64,000 bases of DNA. It comes from Cedecea neteri NBRC 105707 = ATCC 33855 (GTDB lineage Bacteria; Pseudomonadota; Gammaproteobacteria; Enterobacterales; Enterobacteriaceae). The notes below the pieces were generated by a model. The model did no database searches, was not told the origin of the DNA, and saw nothing but the letters and a program-made list of their open reading frames with translations. Each line of letters starts with the position of its first letter. The first letter of the stretch is position 1. This document shows, piece by piece, positions 31,190 through 42,916 of this stretch. The position numbers were made by a program, and so were the translations under genes. The stretch spans positions 141,588 to 205,587 of the forward strand of contig NZ_BCTL01000007.1 of assembly GCF_001571265.1 (NCBI RefSeq). Direction: 5' to 3'.

Positions 31190-31246
31190 ACTTTTAAGCC
31201 CGTCTGGCCACCGTGTCGGGCAGGCCACATCTCCGAGGATTTTAGA

Positions 31247-32098
31247 ATGGCTGAAATTACCGCATCCCTGGTAAAAGAGCTGCGTGAGCGTACTGGCGCT
31301 GGCATGATGGATTGTAAAAAAGCGCTGACCGAAGCCAACGGCGACATCGAGCTGGCAATCGAGAACATGCGTAAATCCGGTGCGATCAAAGCAGCTAAAA
31401 AAGCAGGCAACGTTGCTGCTGACGGCGTGATCATCACTAAGATCGACGGCAACTATGGCGTGATCCTGGAAGTTAACTGCCAGACCGACTTCGTTGCTAA
31501 AGACGGCGGTTTCCAGGCGTTTGCTAATAAAGTTCTGGATGCAGCAGTTGCTGGCAAAATCACCGACGTTGAAGTTCTGAAAGCGCAGTTCGAAGAAGAG
31601 CGCGTTGCACTGGTTGCTAAAATCGGTGAGAACATCAACATCCGTCGCGTTTCTTCCCTGGAAGGCGAAGTTCTGGGTTCTTACCAGCACGGCGCACGTA
31701 TCGGTGTTCTGGTTGCGGCTAAAGGCGCTGATGAAGAGCTGGTTAAACAGCTGGCAATGCACATCGCTGCAAGCAAGCCTGAGTTCGTTAAGCCTGAAGA
31801 CGTTTCTGCAGAAGTTGTAGAGAAAGAATACCAGGTTCAGCTGGACATCGCGATGCAGTCCGGTAAACCAAAAGAAATCGCAGAGAAAATGGTTGAAGGC
31901 CGCATGAAGAAATTCACCGGTGAAGTTTCTCTGACTGGTCAGCCGTTCGTGATGGACCCAAGCAAAACTGTTGCTCAGCTGCTGAAAGAGCATAACGCTG
32001 ACGTGACTAACTTCATCCGCTTCGAAGTGGGTGAAGGTATCGAGAAAGTTGAGACTGACTTTGCAGCAGAAGTTGCTGCTATGTCCAAGCAGTCTTAA
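31247..32098 (+). CDS. tsf: elongation factor Ts
   Basis: EF-Ts is the nucleotide exchange factor that releases GDP from EF-Tu. The 283 residues equal the E. coli length. The N-terminal UBA-like domain reads [20 protein letters not shown], followed by the family signature [12 protein letters not shown] (about residues 73-84). The ATG at 31247 follows GAGGA. Highly biased codon use. It ends at a strong terminator. Confidence 0.99.
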   Translation: MAEITASLVKELRERTGAGMMDCKKALTEANGDIELAIENMRKSGAIKAAKKAGNVAADGVIITKIDGNYGVILEVNCQTDFVAKDGGFQAFANKVLDAAVAGKITDVEVLKAQFEEERVALVAKIGENINIRRVSSLEGEVLGSYQHGARIGVLVAAKGADEELVKQLAMHIAASKPEFVKPEDVSAEVVEKEYQVQLDIAMQSGKPKEIAEKMVEGRMKKFTGEVSLTGQPFVMDPSKTVAQLLKEHNADVTNFIRFEVGEGIEKVETDFAAEVAAMSKQS

Positions 32099-32104
32099 TG
32101 GTTT

Positions 32105-32135
32105 AAAAGGAACCGCCAACCGGCGGTTCCTTTTT
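32105..32135 (+). terminator. rho-independent terminator of rpsB-tsf
   Basis: GGAACCGCC, a loop of four bases and GGCGGTTCC form a 9-pair stem, flanked by AAAA and five T residues, right after the tsf stop. Confidence 0.95.
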
Positions 32136-32245
32136 ATCCAGCTTTACAGTTTCAGAGCGCTCCGTTAGGCGAGCGGGCTGAAATGCGACAGAATGTCGCC
32201 AGAATTAACCATCCCCCATTCGTTGACTGTTCTCAGGAAAGAAAC

Positions 32246-32971
32246 ATGGCTACCAATGCAAAACCCGTCTACAAACGTATTCTGCTCAAACTGAGCGGCG
32301 AAGCTCTGCAAGGCACAGAAGGCTTTGGTATTGACGCGAGTATTCTGGACCGTATGGCTCAGGAAATTAAAGAGCTGGTGGAACTTGGCATTCAGGTCGG
32401 GGTGGTAATCGGCGGTGGCAACTTATTCCGTGGTGCAGGTCTGGCAAAAGCCGGCATGAACCGCGTCGTGGGCGACCACATGGGCATGCTGGCTACCGTC
32501 ATGAACGGCCTGGCGATGCGTGATGCGCTCCACCGCGCCTATGTGAACGCCCGCCTGATGTCTGCTATTCCATTGAATGGCGTTTGTGATAACTACAGCT
32601 GGGCAGAAGCGATCAGCCTGCTGCGCGCTAACCGCGTAGTTATCCTGTCTGCCGGTACCGGTAACCCGTTCTTTACCACTGACTCTGCGGCCTGCCTGCG
32701 CGGAATCGAAATCGAAGCAGACGTGGTACTGAAAGCCACTAAAGTGGATGGCGTGTTTACCGCCGATCCGGCAAAAGATCCTGCTGCTACCATGTACGAT
32801 CAGCTGACCTACACTGAAGTTCTTGATAAAGAACTGAAAGTTATGGATCTTGCCGCGTTCACCCTTGCTCGCGACCACAAATTGCCGATCCGCGTGTTCA
32901 ACATGAACAAGCCGGGTGCGCTGCGTCGTGTGGTAATGGGTGAGAAAGAAGGCACTTTAATTACTGAATAA
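32246..32971 (+). CDS. pyrH: uridylate kinase
   Basis: PyrH phosphorylates UMP to UDP; in bacteria it is a hexamer of the amino acid kinase fold, activated by GTP and inhibited by UTP. The 241 residues are nearly identical to E. coli PyrH, with [12 protein letters not shown] at the start, [11 protein letters not shown] and the [16 protein letters not shown] and ADPAKDP nucleotide segments. The ATG at 32246 ([11 protein letters not shown]) follows AGGAAAGAA; the upstream extension to 32183 is not conserved. Confidence 0.98.
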   Translation: MATNAKPVYKRILLKLSGEALQGTEGFGIDASILDRMAQEIKELVELGIQVGVVIGGGNLFRGAGLAKAGMNRVVGDHMGMLATVMNGLAMRDALHRAYVNARLMSAIPLNGVCDNYSWAEAISLLRANRVVILSAGTGNPFFTTDSAACLRGIEIEADVVLKATKVDGVFTADPAKDPAATMYDQLTYTEVLDKELKVMDLAAFTLARDHKLPIRVFNMNKPGALRRVVMGEKEGTLITE

Positions 32972-33043
32972 TTTCAGTTGCCCGGTAATCAGGGTAAGAT
33001 TTGGCTTTATCTACAGCCAGGAATAAACAGGGCTATACTTAGC

Positions 33044-33063
33044 CTGCAGCGTCTCAGCTGCAG
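33044..33063 (+). other. hairpin upstream of frr
   Basis: CTGCAGC, loop GTCTCA and GCTGCAG form a perfect 7-pair stem. It lies just after a possible -10 (TATACT, 33034-33039), 46 bases before the frr start, so it could be a 5' mRNA hairpin. Confidence 0.45.
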
Positions 33064-33109
33064 AGAATAAGCGTGGTCTGCCTTAAACCAGTTTTCAAGG
33101 ATTCGTAAC

Positions 33110-33667
33110 GTGATTAGCGATATCAGAAAAGATGCTGAAGTGCGTATGGATAAATGCGTCGAAGCGTTTAAAAACCAAATCAGCAAAATCCGTACCGGCC
33201 GCGCTTCTCCAAGCCTGCTGGACGGCATTGTCGTAGAATACTACGGCACACCAACGCCGCTGCGCCAGCTGGCCAGCGTCACCGTTGAAGATACCCGTAC
33301 CCTGAAGATCAACGTCTTCGATCGTTCTATGGGCCCGGCGGTAGAGAAAGCGATCATGGCTTCTGACCTTGGTCTGAACCCAAGCTCTGCGGGTACCGAT
33401 ATCCGCGTTCCACTGCCACCGCTGACCGAAGAGCGTCGTAAAGATCTGATCAAAATCGTACGTGGCGAAGCCGAAGGCGCACGCGTAGCGGTACGTAACG
33501 TTCGCCGCGACGCTAACGACAAAGTTAAAGCGCTGCTAAAAGATAAAGAGATCAGCGAAGATGATGACCGTCGTTCCCAGGATGACGTGCAGAAACTGAC
33601 TGATGCAGCCATCAAGAAAGTGGATGCGGCTCTGTCTGAAAAAGAAACTGAGCTGATGCAGTTCTAA
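33110..33667 (+). CDS. frr: ribosome recycling factor
   Basis: RRF splits post-termination ribosomes with EF-G. The 185 residues match E. coli RRF: helical domain starting [21 protein letters not shown], the [13 protein letters not shown] turn, a small beta domain and the long helical C-terminus. The start is GTG at 33110, with AAGGATTCG upstream, the same codon as in E. coli. pyrH lies upstream and dxr downstream. Confidence 0.98.
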   Translation: MISDIRKDAEVRMDKCVEAFKNQISKIRTGRASPSLLDGIVVEYYGTPTPLRQLASVTVEDTRTLKINVFDRSMGPAVEKAIMASDLGLNPSSAGTDIRVPLPPLTEERRKDLIKIVRGEAEGARVAVRNVRRDANDKVKALLKDKEISEDDDRRSQDDVQKLTDAAIKKVDAALSEKETELMQF

Positions 33668-33689
33668 TCCACATTTTTTGTGGAAAATT

Positions 33690-33740
33690 CGCCGCCCAGT
33701 AAGCCTTCGCGTACCGCGAAGCGTTTACGGGCGGCGTTTT
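33690..33740 (+). terminator. terminator of frr
   Basis: An outer stem CGCCGCCC / GGGCGGCG (33690-33697, 33729-33736) encloses an inner stem CTTCGCG / CGCGAAG (33705-33711, 33715-33721) and ends in TTTT. This is a two-tier structure 23 bases after the frr stop. Confidence 0.75.
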
Positions 33741-33837
33741 GCTTTATAAAAACGTCAAGTAAAGGCGTAGACAATGGGCGTCCCGCGCCGCAAACTATTG
33801 CGTCATTAATCCTTCATTTTACGACCCCGAGTACCTC

Positions 33838-35037
33838 ATGAAGCAGCTCACTATTCTTGGTTCCACCGGCTCTATTGGCGTCAGTACGCTAAGCGTCGTT
33901 CGTCATAATCCTGAAAAATTTGCCGTTACGGCTCTGGTTGCGGGCAGCAATGTCGGGAAAATGGTGGAGCAGTGCCTGGCGTTCTCGCCGAAGTATGCGG
34001 TCATGGCCAGTGAGTCTGCGGCGGCGGAAGTCCGTCGTGCTCTGAAAGAGCAGGGCAGTAAAACGGAGGTAATGGCAGGTGAGCAGGCGGCTTGCGAGGT
34101 CGCTACGCTTGGCGAAGTGGATCAGGTAATGGCCGCTATCGTGGGCGTGGCAGGGCTGTCGTCAACGCTTGCCGCTATATCTGCTGGTAAACAGGTTCTG
34201 CTGGCGAACAAGGAATCCCTGATTACCTGCGGGCGGTTGTTTATGGAGGCTGTGACACGCAGTAAGGCACAATTGCTGCCTATCGATAGCGAACATAACG
34301 CTATTTTTCAGAGTATGCCGGAAACAATCCAGCGTAACCTGGGATACGCTAGCCTCGAAGATAATGGCGTATCGTCTATTATCCTTACCGGATCGGGTGG
34401 CCCGTTCCGGGAAACGGCTTATGCAGACCTGGCGGCGATGACACCGGATCAGGCTTGCAGCCACCCGAACTGGTCGATGGGGCGAAAAATTTCCGTCGAC
34501 TCCGCCACCATGATGAACAAAGGTCTCGAATACATTGAAGCCCGCTGGCTGTTCAATGCTTCAGCCGCACAAATGGAAGTGCTGATTCACCCTCAGTCGG
34601 TCATTCATTCTATGGTTCGTTACCGCGATGGCAGCGTGCTGGCCCAGCTTGGGGCGCCCGACATGCGCACGCCTATTGCCCATGCGATGGCTTATCCTGC
34701 ACGCGTAGAATCTGGTGTTGCGCCGCTCGATTTCTGCAAAATCGGTTCGCTTACCTTCATGGAACCAGACTTTGAGCGCTATCCATGCCTTAAGTTAGCT
34801 ATTGATGCGAGCGCGCAAGGACAGGCGGCGACAACCGCGCTAAATGCCGCGAACGAAGTGGTCGTAGAGGCGTTCCTGCATCAGCAAGTCAGATTTACCG
34901 ATATCGCCGTGCTAAACCGCAGCGTGCTGGAGCAGATGAACTTAGCTGAACCACAAAGTGTGGATGAGGTGCTTAGTGTGGATGCTGTTGCTCGTGAAAT
35001 CGCCAGGAAACAAGTGATACACCTCGCAAGCCGGTGA
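33838..35037 (+). CDS. dxr: 1-deoxy-D-xylulose 5-phosphate reductoisomerase
   Basis: Dxr makes methylerythritol phosphate, the committed step of the MEP isoprenoid pathway, and is the fosmidomycin target. The 399 residues have the NADPH motif LGSTGSIG (residues 7-14), [15 protein letters not shown], the catalytic SEHNAIFQ (metal and substrate), GSGGPFRE, and [24 protein letters not shown]. coli Dxr has 398. The product feeds UppS encoded just downstream. The terminator at 35133 separates it from uppS. Confidence 0.97.
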   Translation: MKQLTILGSTGSIGVSTLSVVRHNPEKFAVTALVAGSNVGKMVEQCLAFSPKYAVMASESAAAEVRRALKEQGSKTEVMAGEQAACEVATLGEVDQVMAAIVGVAGLSSTLAAISAGKQVLLANKESLITCGRLFMEAVTRSKAQLLPIDSEHNAIFQSMPETIQRNLGYASLEDNGVSSIILTGSGGPFRETAYADLAAMTPDQACSHPNWSMGRKISVDSATMMNKGLEYIEARWLFNASAAQMEVLIHPQSVIHSMVRYRDGSVLAQLGAPDMRTPIAHAMAYPARVESGVAPLDFCKIGSLTFMEPDFERYPCLKLAIDASAQGQAATTALNAANEVVVEAFLHQQVRFTDIAVLNRSVLEQMNLAEPQSVDEVLSVDAVAREIARKQVIHLASR

Positions 35038-35132
35038 TAATTCATCCGGCTGAAGTGCCGCCATTTGTTCGCTTTGTGCTTCAGTGATATAGTCTGCGCC
35101 ACTTAATCGCCAGATGTGACTGAGCGTTAAGT

Positions 35133-35162
35133 GGAAAGCCGTGTCACAACACGGCTTTTTTA
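35133..35162 (+). terminator. rho-independent terminator of dxr
   Basis: AAAGCCGTG, loop TCACAA and CACGGCTTT form a 9-pair stem that runs into T residues, about 100 bases after the dxr stop and 60 bases before uppS. Confidence 0.9.
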
Positions 35163-35223
35163 TGCACCAGGCTTCAATATTCCTGAGTACCGCTTAATTT
35201 TTTTCAGGGAATCATTACGCGTT

Positions 35224-35976
35224 ATGTTGTCTGCTAATCAACAATTAAGCGAATCCTTAACCACGCATGGCGCTCGCCATGTTGCCATCATTATGGATGG
35301 CAATGGCCGTTGGGCTAAGCGTCAGGGAAAAATGAGGGTTTTCGGTCATAAAGCTGGGGCAAAATCGGTACGCCGCGCTGTGACTTTCGCAGCGAACAAC
35401 GGTATCGATGCGCTGACGCTTTACGCTTTTAGCAGCGAGAACTGGAATCGCCCCGCTCAGGAAGTGACCGCATTGATGGAGCTGTTCGTCTGGGCATTAG
35501 ACAGTGAGGTAAAAAGCCTGCACCGTCATAATGTCCGCTTACGCATCATCGGTGATACCAGCCGATTTAACCTCCGCCTGCAGGAAAGAATCAAAAAAGC
35601 GGAAGCATTAACCAGTGAGAATACTGGGCTGACGCTCAATATCGCTGCGAATTATGGCGGGCGTTGGGATATCATTCAGGGAGTGCGGCAGCTTGCGTCG
35701 CAGGTGCAGGAAGGCTCATTGCGCCCGGATCAGATAGATGAAGACCTGCTCGGTCAGCAGATCTGCATGCATGAACTGGCTCCCGTAGATTTAGTAATTA
35801 GGACAGGGGGAGAACATCGCATCAGTAATTTCCTCATCTGGCAAATTGCCTATGCGGAACTTTATTTTACCGATGTTCTTTGGCCTGATTTCGATGAACA
35901 AGACTTTGAAGGTGCGCTAAATGCTTTTGCAAACCGAGAGCGTCGTTTTGGTGGCACAGCACCTGGTGGTGAATAA
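35224..35976 (+). CDS. uppS: undecaprenyl diphosphate synthase
   Basis: UppS (IspU) condenses eight isopentenyl units onto farnesyl diphosphate to give the C55 carrier used for peptidoglycan and O-antigen. The cis-prenyltransferase signature [16 protein letters not shown] holds the magnesium-binding aspartate, and [12 protein letters not shown] and [15 protein letters not shown] are the other family blocks. The ATG at 35224 ([12 protein letters not shown]) gives 250 residues (253 in E. coli). No strong ribosome binding site is seen, and a GTG at 35131 lies inside the dxr terminator and is rejected. cdsA follows after 18 bases. Confidence 0.95.
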   Translation: MLSANQQLSESLTTHGARHVAIIMDGNGRWAKRQGKMRVFGHKAGAKSVRRAVTFAANNGIDALTLYAFSSENWNRPAQEVTALMELFVWALDSEVKSLHRHNVRLRIIGDTSRFNLRLQERIKKAEALTSENTGLTLNIAANYGGRWDIIQGVRQLASQVQEGSLRPDQIDEDLLGQQICMHELAPVDLVIRTGGEHRISNFLIWQIAYAELYFTDVLWPDFDEQDFEGALNAFANRERRFGGTAPGGE

Positions 35977-35994
35977 GCCTGTTGGGGGTCACTT

Positions 35995-36852
35995 TTGCTG
36001 AAGTATCGCCTGATTTCCGCGTTTATTATGATTCCCGTTGTAATCGCGGCGCTGTTTTGGCTTCCGCCAGTAGGATTTGCGATTGCTACGCTGGTGATTT
36101 GTATGCTGGCAGCATGGGAGTGGGGGCAACTCGCTGGTTTCGTTGCGCGTTCACAGCGTGTCTGGCTGGCGGTACTTTGTGGGCTGTTGCTCGCCGTCAT
36201 GCTGATTTCGTTGCCAGAGTACCGGCATTCGGTGCATTTGCCGATAATCGAATTCTCACTTTGGACATCGCTAGTGTGGTGGGTAGCGGCGCTGCTGTTG
36301 GTTCTATTTTACCCGGCGTCTGCGGCGCTGTGGCGTAATTCCAAACCGCTTCGTCTGGTCTTTGGCCTGCTGACCATTATTCCCTTCTTCTGGGGCATGG
36401 TAGCGCTACGCAGCTGGCATTATGATATCAACCACTACAGTGGCTCAGTCTGGCTGCTCTATGTGATGTTCCTGGTGTGGGGCGCGGATTCCGGCGCTTA
36501 TGTCTTCGGGAAAATGTTCGGTAAGCATAAACTTGCGCCAAAGGTCTCGCCTGGTAAGACTTGGCAAGGGTTTATCGGTGGCCTTGCGACTTCTGCGGTC
36601 ATCTCGTTGCTGTTCGGCATGTGGGCGAACTTGAACGTGGCCCCGGTTGTTCTGCTAACCTGTTCCATTGTTGCCGCGCTGGCTTCCGTTTTGGGGGATT
36701 TGACCGAAAGTATGTTCAAGCGCGAAGCGGGTATTAAAGATAGTGGTCACCTTATCCCGGGACATGGTGGTATTCTTGACCGTATTGACAGCCTGACAGC
36801 GGCGGTGCCGGTGTTTGCCTGTCTGCTGCTTCTGGTATTCAGGACGATTTAA
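35995..36852 (+). CDS. cdsA: phosphatidate cytidylyltransferase
   Basis: CdsA makes CDP-diacylglycerol from phosphatidate and CTP, the branch point for all phospholipids. The 285-residue inner membrane protein has about eight hydrophobic segments and the family signature near the C-terminus ([36 protein letters not shown]). It begins at TTG (35995) with GGGGGTC as ribosome binding site. The uppS-cdsA-rseP-bamA order is the E. coli one. Confidence 0.96.
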   Translation: MLKYRLISAFIMIPVVIAALFWLPPVGFAIATLVICMLAAWEWGQLAGFVARSQRVWLAVLCGLLLAVMLISLPEYRHSVHLPIIEFSLWTSLVWWVAALLLVLFYPASAALWRNSKPLRLVFGLLTIIPFFWGMVALRSWHYDINHYSGSVWLLYVMFLVWGADSGAYVFGKMFGKHKLAPKVSPGKTWQGFIGGLATSAVISLLFGMWANLNVAPVVLLTCSIVAALASVLGDLTESMFKREAGIKDSGHLIPGHGGILDRIDSLTAAVPVFACLLLLVFRTI

Positions 36853-36863
36853 CGGAAGGTTTT

Positions 36864-38216
36864 ATGTTGAGCATACTCTGGAATTTGGCTGCGTTTATCG
36901 TTGCACTGGGTGTTTTGATTACCGTGCACGAGTTCGGCCATTTTTGGGTTGCTCGACGCTGTGGCGTTCGAGTGGAACGCTTCTCCATTGGGTTTGGTAA
37001 GGCGCTTTGGCGTCGTACCGACCGCCAGGGAACCGAATTTGTTATCGCGCTGATCCCACTGGGTGGCTACGTTAAAATGCTGGATGAACGCGTTGAGCCG
37101 GTTCTACCGGAAATGCGTCATGCTGCGTTTAATAACAAAACGGTTTCACAGCGAGCGGCTATCATCGCCGCTGGCCCCGTCGCTAACTTCATCTTCGCTA
37201 TCTTTGCCTATTGGCTGGTGTTTATCATTGGCATCCCCAGCCTGCGCCCGGTGATCGGTGAAATAACCCCCAACTCTATCGCTGCCGAAGCACAAATTAG
37301 CGCCGGTATGGAACTAAAAGCGATAGATGGCATCGAAACGCCTGATTGGGATGCTGTACGTTTAGCTTTAATCGGTAAGATTGGCGATGCGAGCGCGAGA
37401 GTTTCTTATGCGCCGTTTGGGACGAATCAAACGCGTGATGTAACCCTTGATCTAAGCCATTGGCAGTTTGAGCCTGATAAGCAGGATCCGGTCGTATCAC
37501 TTGGATTCAGGCCTCGTGGTCCGCAGATTGAAAACGTGCTGGATGAAGTCCAGCCGCAGTCCGCAGCCAATAAGGCAGGTTTGCAAGCCGGGGACAGGAT
37601 CGTTAAAGTCAACGGTCAGCCGCTTCTTCAATGGAGTGAGTTTGTTAACCTGGTGCGTGACAATCCAGGACAACCGCTGGCCGTAGAGATTGAAAGGCAG
37701 GGGAGTCCCTTGTCTTTGACGCTGATACCGGATACAAAACCGGGTAAGGCGAAGGCAGAAGGGTTTGCAGGGGTGGTACCTAAAATTATCCCGCTGCCTG
37801 ATGAGTACAAAACAGTGCGTCAGTATGGGCCGTTTACCGCTGTAGCAGAAGCCACGGATAAAACCTGGCAACTGATGAAGCTGACGGTCAACATGCTGGG
37901 GAAATTAATAACCGGTGATGTAAAACTGAACAACCTCAGTGGGCCAATCTCCATAGCTCAAGGGGCAGGTATGTCGGCGGAATATGGGTTGATTTACTTC
38001 CTGATGTTCCTGGCGCTTATCAGCGTCAACTTAGGAATTATTAACCTGTTTCCACTCCCCGTCCTGGACGGCGGGCACCTGCTCTTTTTGGCGGTTGAGA
38101 AACTGAAAGGCACTCCGGTTTCCGAGCGAGTTCAGGACTTCAGTTATCGCATTGGCTCTATTTTGCTGGTGCTATTAATGGGGCTTGCACTTTTCAATGA
38201 TTTCTCTCGTTTATAG
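36864..38216 (+). CDS. rseP: site-2 protease RseP
   Basis: RseP is the intramembrane metalloprotease that makes the second cut in anti-sigma factor RseA, after DegS, and so releases sigma-E; it also clears signal peptides. The 450 residues carry the zinc motif HEFGH (residues 22-26) in the first membrane helix, two periplasmic PDZ domains (about 115-310), and the third ligand in [10 protein letters not shown] near residue 402. The gene lies 11 bases after cdsA. degP, a target of the response, is in the same window. Confidence 0.97.
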   Translation: MLSILWNLAAFIVALGVLITVHEFGHFWVARRCGVRVERFSIGFGKALWRRTDRQGTEFVIALIPLGGYVKMLDERVEPVLPEMRHAAFNNKTVSQRAAIIAAGPVANFIFAIFAYWLVFIIGIPSLRPVIGEITPNSIAAEAQISAGMELKAIDGIETPDWDAVRLALIGKIGDASARVSYAPFGTNQTRDVTLDLSHWQFEPDKQDPVVSLGFRPRGPQIENVLDEVQPQSAANKAGLQAGDRIVKVNGQPLLQWSEFVNLVRDNPGQPLAVEIERQGSPLSLTLIPDTKPGKAKAEGFAGVVPKIIPLPDEYKTVRQYGPFTAVAEATDKTWQLMKLTVNMLGKLITGDVKLNNLSGPISIAQGAGMSAEYGLIYFLMFLALISVNLGIINLFPLPVLDGGHLLFLAVEKLKGTPVSERVQDFSYRIGSILLVLLMGLALFNDFSRL

Positions 38217-38249
38217 AGAGAATTAGGTTAGGAAGAACGCATAACAACG

Positions 38250-40655
38250 ATGGCGATGAAAAAGCTCCTCATAGCGTCGCTGCTGTTTAGCAGCGCCACC
38301 GTATACGGTGCAGACGGGTTCGTGGTGAAAGACATTCATTTCGAAGGCCTGCAGCGAGTCGCCGTCGGTGCGGCCCTCCTCAGTATGCCAGTGCGCGTAG
38401 GCGACACTGTCTCTGACGAGGATATCAGTAATACAATCCGCTCACTGTTTGCCACCGGCAACTTTGAAGATGTGCGGGTTCTGCGTGACGGCAATACGTT
38501 ACTGGTGCAGGTCAAAGAGCGCCCGACGATTGCCAGCATCACCTTCTCCGGCAACAAGTCGGTGAAAGATGACATGCTCAAGCAGAACCTTGAAGCCTCC
38601 GGCGTGCGTGTGGGGGAATCTCTCGATCGTACAACCCTGGGCGACATCGAGAAAGGGCTGGAAGATTTCTACTACAGCGTCGGTAAATACAGCGCCAGCG
38701 TTAAAGCTGTCGTCACGCCGCTGCCGCGTAACCGTGTTGACCTGAAACTGGTGTTCCAGGAAGGCGTTTCCGCAAAAATCCAGCAGATCAACATCGTCGG
38801 TAACCATGCGTTTACCACGGATGAGCTGATCTCTCGTTTCCAGCTGCGCGATGAAGTGCCGTGGTGGAACGTCGTCGGCGATCGCAAATACCAGAAGCAA
38901 AAGCTCGCGGGTGACCTTGAAACCCTGCGCAGCTACTATCTGGATCGCGGCTATGCGCGTTTCAATATTGATTCCACGCAGGTCAGCCTGACGCCGGACA
39001 AGAAAAGCATTTATGTGACCATCAACATCACCGAAGGCGAGCAGTACAAGATCGCCGGCGTGGATGTGAAAGGCAATCTGGCCGGGCATTCAGCAGAAAT
39101 TGAAAGCCTGACCAAAATGAAGCCGGGTGAGCTGTATAACGGCACCAAAGTCACCAAAATGGAAGACGACATTAAGAAACTGCTGGGCCGTTATGGCTAT
39201 GCGTATCCGCGCGTACAGACTCAGCCAGAAATTAATGACGCCGACAAAACCGTGAAGCTACATGTTAACGTTGACTCCGGTAACCGTTACTACGTGCGTA
39301 AGATCCGCTTCGAAGGTAATGACACCAGTAAAGATTCCGTTCTGCGTCGTGAAATGCGTCAGATGGAAGGGGCGTGGCTGGGCAGCAACCTCGTTGATGC
39401 CGGTAAAGAACGTCTGAACCGCTTGGGTTACTTCGAGACTGTCGATGTGGACACTCAGCGCGTATCCGGCAGCCCGGATCAGGTTGACGTTGTCTATAAA
39501 GTTAAAGAGCGTAACACCGGTAGCTTCAACTTCGGCGTTGGTTACGGTACTGAAAGCGGTGTGAGCTTCCAGGTTGGCGTTCAGCAGGATAACTGGCTGG
39601 GTACGGGTTACTCGGTTGGTATCAGTGGAACCAAAAACGACTACCAGACCTACGCGGAACTGTCAGCGACCGATCCGTACTTTACGGTCGATGGCGTTAG
39701 CCTCGGCGGTCGTATCTTCTACAACGACTTTAAAGCTGATGACGCGGACCTGTCTGACTACACCAACAAAAGCTATGGCGTAGATACTACGCTGGGCTTC
39801 CCGGTGAACGAATACAACACGCTGCGCCTCGGTGTCGGTTATGTGCACAACGACCTGTCGAATATGCAACCGCAGATAGCGATGTGGCGTTACCTGGATT
39901 CTGTGGGCCAGCACCCGAATATGAACGCCAGTGACAACAGTTTCTCGGCGGATGACTTCACTCTGAACTATGGTTGGACATACAACAACCTCGACCGCGG
40001 TTATTTCCCAACGGACGGTTCTCGCGTCAACCTGAATGGTAAAGTCACCATTCCGGGTTCTGATAACGAGTTCTACAAAGTGACGGTAGATACGGCGAGC
40101 TACTTCCCGATCAATGACGATCACACGTGGGTTGTTCTGGGTCGTACTCGTTGGGGTTACGGTGATGGTCTCGGCGGTAAAGAACTGCCGTTCTACGAGA
40201 ACTTCTATGCCGGTGGTTCCAGCACAGTGCGTGGTTTCCAGTCAAACAACATTGGTCCAAAAGCCGCTTATTACGGCCCGAACCAGCGTAACTGTGGAAC
40301 AGGTAGTGTGTGTAACTCTAACGATGCGGTGGGCGGTAACGCCATGGGTGTAGCCAGCCTTGAGCTGATTACCCCGACGCCGTTCCTGAGTGAGAAGTAC
40401 TCAAACTCTGTTCGTACTTCCCTGTTTGTCGATGCAGGTACCGTTTGGGATACCAAATGGGAGAACACCGACGCGACCAGGGCGGCAGGTATACCTGATT
40501 ACAGCACGCCAAGTAACATCCGTATGTCTGCAGGTATTGCACTGCAGTGGATGTCGCCTTTGGGGCTGCTGGTCTTCTCTTATGCTCAGCCGTATAAGAA
40601 ATATGATGGAGACAAGGCAGAACAGTTCCAGTTTAACATTGGTAAAACCTGGTAA
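38250..40655 (+). CDS. bamA: outer membrane protein assembly factor BamA
   Basis: BamA is the core of the BAM complex that folds beta-barrel proteins into the outer membrane. It has a signal peptide (1-20, ATVYG/AD), five POTRA domains (about 21-420) and a 16-strand barrel with the loop-6 motif VRGF and the C-terminal FNIGKTW ending in an aromatic residue. It is 801 residues against 810 in E. coli; most of the difference lies in loop 6, where the disulfide region is shortened to NCGTGSVC. The start follows E. coli (MAMKKLL); ATG 38256 is an alternative. skp follows. Confidence 0.97.
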   Translation: MAMKKLLIASLLFSSATVYGADGFVVKDIHFEGLQRVAVGAALLSMPVRVGDTVSDEDISNTIRSLFATGNFEDVRVLRDGNTLLVQVKERPTIASITFSGNKSVKDDMLKQNLEASGVRVGESLDRTTLGDIEKGLEDFYYSVGKYSASVKAVVTPLPRNRVDLKLVFQEGVSAKIQQINIVGNHAFTTDELISRFQLRDEVPWWNVVGDRKYQKQKLAGDLETLRSYYLDRGYARFNIDSTQVSLTPDKKSIYVTINITEGEQYKIAGVDVKGNLAGHSAEIESLTKMKPGELYNGTKVTKMEDDIKKLLGRYGYAYPRVQTQPEINDADKTVKLHVNVDSGNRYYVRKIRFEGNDTSKDSVLRREMRQMEGAWLGSNLVDAGKERLNRLGYFETVDVDTQRVSGSPDQVDVVYKVKERNTGSFNFGVGYGTESGVSFQVGVQQDNWLGTGYSVGISGTKNDYQTYAELSATDPYFTVDGVSLGGRIFYNDFKADDADLSDYTNKSYGVDTTLGFPVNEYNTLRLGVGYVHNDLSNMQPQIAMWRYLDSVGQHPNMNASDNSFSADDFTLNYGWTYNNLDRGYFPTDGSRVNLNGKVTIPGSDNEFYKVTVDTASYFPINDDHTWVVLGRTRWGYGDGLGGKELPFYENFYAGGSSTVRGFQSNNIGPKAAYYGPNQRNCGTGSVCNSNDAVGGNAMGVASLELITPTPFLSEKYSNSVRTSLFVDAGTVWDTKWENTDATRAAGIPDYSTPSNIRMSAGIALQWMSPLGLLVFSYAQPYKKYDGDKAEQFQFNIGKTW

Positions 40656-40779
40656 TTTGTTCTGCGCGACGGAACGCAACAGCAGTGAGGCGTAGCACCT
40701 GTTAACCGTGTAGTCAGTTAGCCGGTGCTCGCAAAAAAACAGTGTCTTCGGACGCCTATGGGATGGTAAGGAGTTTATA

Positions 40780-41280
40780 GTGAAAAAGTGGTTAGTTGCC
40801 GCAGGTCTCGGGATTGCTATGGTTGCTTCAGCCGGCGCTCAGGCTGCCTCCAGCATCGCAGTAGTTAACATGGGTAACCTCTTCCAACAGGTTGCACAAA
40901 ACACCGGTGTTTCTAAAACCCTGGAAAATGAGTTCAAAGGCCGCGCCGGCGAACTGCAGGGAATGGAAAACGATCTGCAATCCAAAATGCAGCGCCTGCA
41001 GCGCGATGGTTCAACCATGAAAGCTTCAGATCGCAGCAAAATGGAAAAAGACGTTATGGCCCAGCGCCAGTCATTCTCCGAAAAAGCACAGGCTTTTGAG
41101 CAGGATCGTAACCGTCGTTCCAACGAAGAGCGCAGCAAACTGGTCACTCGTATCCAGGCCGCTGTGAAGAAAGTTGCAGACGATAAAGGTTATGATGTTG
41201 TTCTGGATGCAAACACCGTTGCTTACGCAGGTAACGACGTTAAAGACATCACTGCAGACGTACTGAAACAGGTTAAATAA
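40780..41280 (+). CDS. skp: periplasmic chaperone Skp
   Basis: Skp is a trimeric periplasmic chaperone that holds unfolded outer membrane proteins for BamA. It has a signal peptide ending near AGAQA/AS (residue 22), then the trimer base strand [15 protein letters not shown] and a long helical, charged tentacle region. The start is GTG (40780) with AAGGAG upstream, as in E. coli. It has 166 residues against 161 in E. coli. lpxD begins three bases after the stop. Confidence 0.95.
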   Translation: MKKWLVAAGLGIAMVASAGAQAASSIAVVNMGNLFQQVAQNTGVSKTLENEFKGRAGELQGMENDLQSKMQRLQRDGSTMKASDRSKMEKDVMAQRQSFSEKAQAFEQDRNRRSNEERSKLVTRIQAAVKKVADDKGYDVVLDANTVAYAGNDVKDITADVLKQVK

Positions 41281-41283
41281 GTA

Positions 41284-42309
41284 ATGTCTTCAATTCGACT
41301 GGCTGAATTAGCCCAGCAGTTGGATGCAGAATTGCACGGTGATGGCGATATCGTCATCACCGGCGTCGCATCTATGCAAACTGCCCAGTCTGGCCACATT
41401 ACGTTCATGGTTAATCCTCGCTATCGTGAACAGCTGGCTGTCTGCCAGGCTTCTGCCGTCGTGATGACCGAAGCCGACCTTCCATACGCTAAGAGCGCAG
41501 CACTGGTAGTGAAGAATCCCTACCTGACCTATGCTCGTATGGCTCAAATTCTTGATACTACGCCCCAGCCTGCCAGCGACATTGCGCCAAGCGCAGTTAT
41601 CGATGCGACGGCGAGGCTTGGCCAAAATGTTTCTGTCGGCGCAAATGCCGTTATCGAATCTGGCGTTGAACTGGGTGATAACGTGGTGATTGGCGCTGGC
41701 TGCTTCGTAGGCAAAAACACCAAAATTGGCGCAGGTAGCCGTTTATGGGCAAATGTCTCCATCTATCACAACATCGAAATCGGTGCCCATTGTCTGATTC
41801 AGTCCAGCACGGTGATAGGTTCAGACGGTTTTGGCTATGCTAACGATCGCGGCAACTGGGTGAAGATTCCTCAGCTCGGCCGGGTGATTATTGGCGACCG
41901 GGTTGAAATTGGCGCCTGTACGACCATCGATCGCGGTGCGCTAGATGACACGATCATCGGCAATGGTGTTATCATTGATAACCAGTGCCAGATTGCACAT
42001 AACGTTGTGATTGGCGACAATACTGCGGTTGCGGGTGGCGTTATCATGGCAGGCAGCCTGAAAATTGGCCGTTACTGCATGATTGGTGGTGCCAGCGTAA
42101 TCAACGGCCATATGGAAATCTGTGACAAGGTGACCGTGACCGGAATGGGAATGGTGATGCGTCCGATCACTGAACCAGGAGTTTATTCCTCAGGTATCCC
42201 GCTCCAGCCGAACAAAGCGTGGCGTAAAACCGCTGCCCTGGTGATGAACATCGATGAGATGAGCAAACGCTTAAAAGCCATCGAACGTAAGGTCAATCAA
42301 CAAGACTGA
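41284..42309 (+). CDS. lpxD: UDP-3-O-(3-hydroxymyristoyl)glucosamine N-acyltransferase
   Basis: LpxD adds the second hydroxymyristoyl chain in lipid A synthesis, using acyl-ACP. The 341 residues have an N-terminal uridine-binding domain (1-100) and a left-handed beta-helix of hexapeptide repeats (about 105-285: [22 protein letters not shown]). The catalytic histidine lies in the QIAHNVVIG stretch (about residue 239). It starts three bases after skp, so it is probably translated from the same message. Confidence 0.97.
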   Translation: MSSIRLAELAQQLDAELHGDGDIVITGVASMQTAQSGHITFMVNPRYREQLAVCQASAVVMTEADLPYAKSAALVVKNPYLTYARMAQILDTTPQPASDIAPSAVIDATARLGQNVSVGANAVIESGVELGDNVVIGAGCFVGKNTKIGAGSRLWANVSIYHNIEIGAHCLIQSSTVIGSDGFGYANDRGNWVKIPQLGRVIIGDRVEIGACTTIDRGALDDTIIGNGVIIDNQCQIAHNVVIGDNTAVAGGVIMAGSLKIGRYCMIGGASVINGHMEICDKVTVTGMGMVMRPITEPGVYSSGIPLQPNKAWRKTAALVMNIDEMSKRLKAIERKVNQQD

Positions 42310-42381
42310 TCGTCGCCTGCTCCCTGCGCTGCCGTGTTTCCGGCCATTAGGGCTGGAGCGTGAGCCGCGCTTTTTGATTTG

Positions 42382-42415
42382 CGGCCTGCTGGCATTCTTT
42401 GATTGCCGCAGGCCG
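42382..42415 (+). other. hairpin ahead of fabZ
   Basis: CGGCCTGC and GCAGGCCG form an 8-pair stem with an 18-base loop in the 148-base lpxD-fabZ gap, 42 bases before the fabZ start. No T-tract follows, so it is more likely an mRNA structure than a full terminator. Confidence 0.45.
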
Positions 42416-42457
42416 TGTTATTATTGTCATTTAGAATATTTAGACAGGAAGAGTATT

Positions 42458-42913
42458 TTGACAACTGACACTCATACTCTGCACATTGAAGAGATTTTAG
42501 AGCTTCTGCCGCACCGTTATCCGTTCTTGCTGGTCGATCGTGTGCTGGATTTTGAAGAAGGTCGTTTTCTGCGCGCAGTAAAAAATGTCTCTGTAAATGA
42601 GCCGTTTTTCCAGGGCCACTTCCCTGGTAAGCCTATTTTCCCGGGTGTATTGATCCTGGAAGCGATGGCACAGGCTACCGGTATTCTTGCGTTTAAAAGC
42701 GTGGGTAAACTTGAGCCGGGTGAACTGTATTACTTTGCTGGCATTGATGAAGCGCGCTTCAAGCGCCCTGTTGTGCCTGGCGATCAGATGATTATGGAAG
42801 TGACCTTTGAGAAAACACGTCGTGGTTTGACGCGTTTCAAAGGCGTTGCAATCGTCGACGGTAAGATCGTCTGCGAAGCAACAATGATGTGTGCACGCAG
42901 CCGGGAGGCATAA
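42458..42913 (+). CDS. fabZ: 3-hydroxyacyl-[acyl-carrier-protein] dehydratase FabZ
   Basis: FabZ dehydrates 3-hydroxyacyl-ACP in fatty acid elongation and competes with LpxA for 3-hydroxymyristoyl-ACP. The hot-dog fold motif [23 protein letters not shown] carries the catalytic histidine and glutamate. I chose the TTG at 42458 ([14 protein letters not shown]), preceded by AGGAAGAG, which gives 151 residues and aligns with E. coli. An in-frame ATG at 42374 would add 28 unrelated residues inside the hairpin region. lpxA follows after three bases. Confidence 0.96.
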   Translation: MTTDTHTLHIEEILELLPHRYPFLLVDRVLDFEEGRFLRAVKNVSVNEPFFQGHFPGKPIFPGVLILEAMAQATGILAFKSVGKLEPGELYYFAGIDEARFKRPVVPGDQMIMEVTFEKTRRGLTRFKGVAIVDGKIVCEATMMCARSREA

Positions 42914-42916
42914 TAC

